Below, in pieces: positions 63,356-64,000 of a stretch of DNA of 64,000 nt (positions are counted from its first letter, which is position 1; every line of letters begins with the position of its first letter). The position numbers and the translations under genes are program-made. The notes under the pieces were generated by a model. It searched no databases and was not told where the DNA came from. It worked only from the letters and a program-made list of their open reading frames with translations. The DNA is from Cladopsammia gracilis (lineage: Eukaryota > Cnidaria > Anthozoa > Scleractinia > Dendrophylliidae), in NCBI GenBank assembly GCA_022457155.1, contig JAJGOT010000272.1, positions 1,100,734-1,164,733 on the forward strand, written 5' to 3'.

Positions 63356-63507
63356 GGGTGGATTTCCACTGTCGCGTAATTTTTACGTGCGTAAATAAAC
63401 ATAAGAGACGATGAATGAACAGCTCGCGTAAACTTTTACGCAAGCTGTTCATACATCGTCTCTTATATTTACGCACGTAAAAATTACGCGACAGTGTAAA
63501 TTCACCC
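63356..63507. mobile_element. 152-bp fold-back MITE with TAA duplication
   Basis: Arms GGGTGGATTTCCACTGTCGC / inverse GGGTGAATTTACACTGTCGC continue to a centre near 63430. TAA flanks both sides (63353-63355, 63508-63510), as in PIF/Harbinger MITEs. Confidence 0.75.
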
Positions 63508-63699
63508 TAAGAGCCAACCCGTGAATAAGAAATGCTAACGCCTAACGCAATATTGCGGTAAGCTTATGTTTTCACACTGACACAGTGCAATATTATTTTA
63601 ACATTAAACGTAAGGATTTTTGACAAAGGCAAAAAAAATACGGTACATCACTTTCATAATGTTCAGTCCGAAGAAGAAAGAAAAGAATTAAAAAAAAGG

Positions 63700-63765
63700 A
63701 ATCCCGAGCGAGATTTGAACCTCGGGCCTTTCGGCTGTCATTCCGCGCTTTAACCCATTGACTCC
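63700..63765 (-). repeat. tRNA-like pseudogene or SINE piece
   Basis: On minus, GCCCGAGGTTCAAATCTCGC forms a T arm with a box B-like loop. The D arm and a matching 5' acceptor strand are not found. Confidence 0.4.
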
Positions 63766-64000
63766 TTAGAATTTTTACGTTTTTGAGTGATTTTCTGCAT
63801 ATAAACGAGCCAAAGGATTCCATGACTCCATATTTGAGGTGACCATCGAAAGTACCGCTGTTCTAAAACACTGAAGGCTTGAGTTTACTGGAAACGTGAT
63901 TGTGACGTTGTCATTTTGCTTCGTTGAATTGCAATAAAGGTTGAAATATGGTGTATCTGCGATTTTTGGTAAGTTCACAGCCATTTTGCATCTTTAGCTA

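Overview
This window looks like nuclear DNA from a cnidarian, most likely an anthozoan such as a stony coral. The host genes are split into short exons with GT/AG borders. They encode H-type lectin, C-type lectin, Kazal, PAN/Apple, EGF and fibrinogen-related (FReD) modules, a repertoire typical of anthozoan secreted proteins. The space between exons is AT-rich and crowded with retroelements and small inverted-repeat elements. No species is assigned. All exon borders below are read by eye from splice sites, phases and domain content.

Host genes are all on the minus strand. Gene A (about 20.27 to 5.64 kb, continuing past the left edge) starts with a signal peptide. It then encodes [three H-type lectin repeats - Kazal] - [three H-type lectin repeats - C-type lectin] - EGF - EGF. 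Gene B (32.67-24.18 kb) and gene C (51.01-44.07 kb) are paralogues: signal peptide - PAN/Apple - EGF - EGF - EGF - fibrinogen domain. Gene C is intact (450 codons before the stop). Gene B has a 10-base deletion in its first EGF exon that breaks the frame. Gene D (63.13-55.58 kb, continuing past the right edge) shows only its last EGF and the fibrinogen domain. The intron between EGF and fibrinogen domain in gene D (60.64-63.0 kb) is homologous to the region downstream of the last gene A EGF (1.47-5.63 kb). This suggests that A and D are paralogues and that the fibrinogen end of gene A lies left of the window. The cluster thus joins one 3' module (EGF-FReD) to two different 5' recognition modules, nearly always through phase-1 introns. 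By family knowledge these are candidate secreted glycan- or microbe-binding lectins; that role is inference.

Mobile DNA, left to right: a partial family-B DNA polymerase of Polinton/Maverick type with a 210-bp hairpin at its outer side (0-1.46 kb); a Penelope-like element with RT and GIY-YIG domains inside an AT microsatellite (1.78-4.65 kb); a CR1/L2-like LINE fragment (about 6.4-7.15 kb); an 8-bp minisatellite (16.54-17.6 kb) next to a 684-bp terminal-inverted-repeat element; a 1.02-kb element with TAA target duplication (18.5-19.5 kb); a Penelope relic (20.8-21.7 kb); three LINE 3' fragments (26.5-28.5 kb); a nested block between genes B and C made of an L1/Tx1-type LINE (34.5-39.8 kb) and a Ngaro element (39.83-43.16 kb) inside a Penelope relic; and several MITEs and SINE-like pieces. 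Because genes A/D and B/C are paralogous, one copy often supplies the empty site of an insertion in the other.
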